This document shows, piece after piece, positions 63,406-64,000 of a stretch of DNA of 64,000 nucleotides. A program made the position numbers and the translations under genes. The DNA comes from Sphingobium lactosutens. Its GTDB lineage: Bacteria; Pseudomonadota; Alphaproteobacteria; Sphingomonadales; Sphingomonadaceae. Positions within the stretch are counted from its first letter, which is position 1; each line of letters opens with the position of its first letter. Where the stretch lies: NCBI RefSeq assembly GCF_013393185.1, contig NZ_QJQX01000037.1, forward strand, positions 1 through 64,000, written 5' to 3'. The notes below the pieces were generated by a model, which ran no database searches, was not told the DNA's origin, and saw only the letters and a program-made list of their open reading frames with translations.

Positions 63406-64000
63406 GCAGTGCGCGCCGCTTCGGCATCGGCCAGCGCATCGACCCGCGTCCAGGCGAAATCCTGTGTCAGGCGGCGCAGCTTGGCCGCCATCACCGACAG
63501 ATTGCTGTAATGGCGCAGGCGCGACCGCAGCGGCGCATCGGCGACGCGCGGCTGATCGGGATCGATCTCCCAGGGATGGAAATAGATGATCGCGGGTCGC
63601 CCTGCCTGCTGATTGACCTGCCGGATCGCCCAACGCGAAAAGCCATAGGGCAACAGGCGGAAAAATCCGCCGCCGCCCGCCGCCAGCGTGCGCCTGCCCC
63701 ATTTGGCGGTCGTCACGGGCAATTCCACCAGCGGCGAATCCTTCACCGGCTTCCAGGCGAAGCGCGGGGAATCGGGCCAGCCATAATGATCGTGCCGGAT
63801 CGGCGCGACGCTGGAGGAATAGCGATAGCCCTCCTCCGCCAGAACCATGTGCGCCCAGGGCGTGCGCGGATCGATGGAGAAGCTGGGCGCGCGATAGCCG
63901 GTTACGGCCTGCCCGCTCGCATCCTCCAGGATAGCGCGGGCCTTGCGCAGGTCGGCGCGGAACTGGTCGGCGGTGAAGGTGAAGACGCGGGCATGATCAT
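63402..64000 (-). CDS. XrtA-associated polysaccharide deacetylase, 5' end outside the window
   Basis: Partial gene, at least 199 codons, running off the right edge. Visible in frame before the first internal Met is a GYRAPSFSID segment, a conserved block of the NodB-type deacetylases that accompany exosortase A. Then come MVLAEEGYRYSSSVAP, SPLVELPVTTAKWGRRTLAAGGGGFFRLLPYGFSRWAI and IIYFHPWEIDPDQPR with the second metal-site His motif. The C-terminal LRRLTQDFAWTRVDALAD matches this subfamily. It probably deacetylates N-acetylated sugars of the exopolysaccharide. 4-bp overlap with FemAB copy 2. Confidence 0.9.
   Translation of the reverse strand, partial: DHARVFTFTADQFRADLRKARAILEDASGQAVTGYRAPSFSIDPRTPWAHMVLAEEGYRYSSSVAPIRHDHYGWPDSPRFAWKPVKDSPLVELPVTTAKWGRRTLAAGGGGFFRLLPYGFSRWAIRQVNQQAGRPAIIYFHPWEIDPDQPRVADAPLRSRLRHYSNLSVMAAKLRRLTQDFAWTRVDALADAEAARTA

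Overview
The window is chromosomal DNA from a high-GC alphaproteobacterium, most likely a sphingomonad (Sphingobium/Sphingomonas type). The support is the combination of GcrA and CtrA cell-cycle regulators, a UPF0262 protein, TonB receptor biology, a CIRCE-controlled groESL operon, and an exosortase-A (XrtA) exopolysaccharide locus with an XrtA-EpsI fusion. Almost all of the window is protein coding. I see one tRNA (Lys-UUU), no rRNA, no CRISPR array, no insertion sequence and no prophage.

Layout. 1-9.6 kb: end of UDP-glucose dehydrogenase, a GT8-like glycosyltransferase, an ABC-2 permease divergent from gcrA, an outer-membrane beta-barrel protein divergent from parE, a class-A-like serine hydrolase, a type-5 uracil-DNA glycosylase and folK. 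9.6-16.7 kb: tRNA-Lys, PHB-depolymerase-like esterase, GNAT acetyltransferase, groES-groEL behind a CIRCE operator, a YghU-type glutathione protein, and a divergent NAD(P)-binding reductase/HxlR pair. 16.8-26.2 kb: a Tat-exported DUF885 hydrolase, dnaB, a UPF0262/GH25-like/cytidine deaminase/dCTP deaminase/phosphatase cluster, and a TonB receptor with an STN domain. 26.3-29.6 kb: an ECF sigma and anti-sigma pair divergent from a secreted subtilisin-like protease and a secreted glycine-rich repeat protein. 29.7-36.7 kb: a minimal PAS-chemoreceptor protein, ctrA, a LysR/pirin/WrbA group, a sulfotransferase-like protein, and an AhpD-like protein coupled to an ECF41 sigma factor. 36.8-48.2 kb: housekeeping and metabolic genes (acyltransferase, pseudouridine synthase, arfB, free-Met-R-sulfoxide reductase, a GGDEF-EAL protein, bpt, threonine ammonia-lyase, a beta-hydroxyacid dehydrogenase, an amidohydrolase). 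48.3-64 kb: one long leftward, mostly translationally coupled operon for polysaccharide synthesis and the XrtA system.

The most interesting region is 26.3-29.6 kb. A perfect 11-bp-arm palindrome (27483-27516) between the sigma operon and the protease reads, on each strand, as GGGATGAAA-N14-CGTT. A matching GGGATTAAA-N14-CGTT lies upstream of the repeat-protein gene. This looks like an autoregulated ECF regulon made of sigma, anti-sigma, secreted protease and secreted repeat protein. The two secreted proteins also share the predicted mature N-terminus QLLxGGGG. A second ECF system (ECF41, 35.4-36.7 kb) shows an exact TGTCACA-N16-CGTC promoter ahead of its partner gene. Other points of note are a GH25-like protein that lacks most catalytic acids, tandem FemAB paralogues, and two copies of a roughly 95-bp dispersed repeat.

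All functional names rest on reading translated motifs by eye; no database search was possible.
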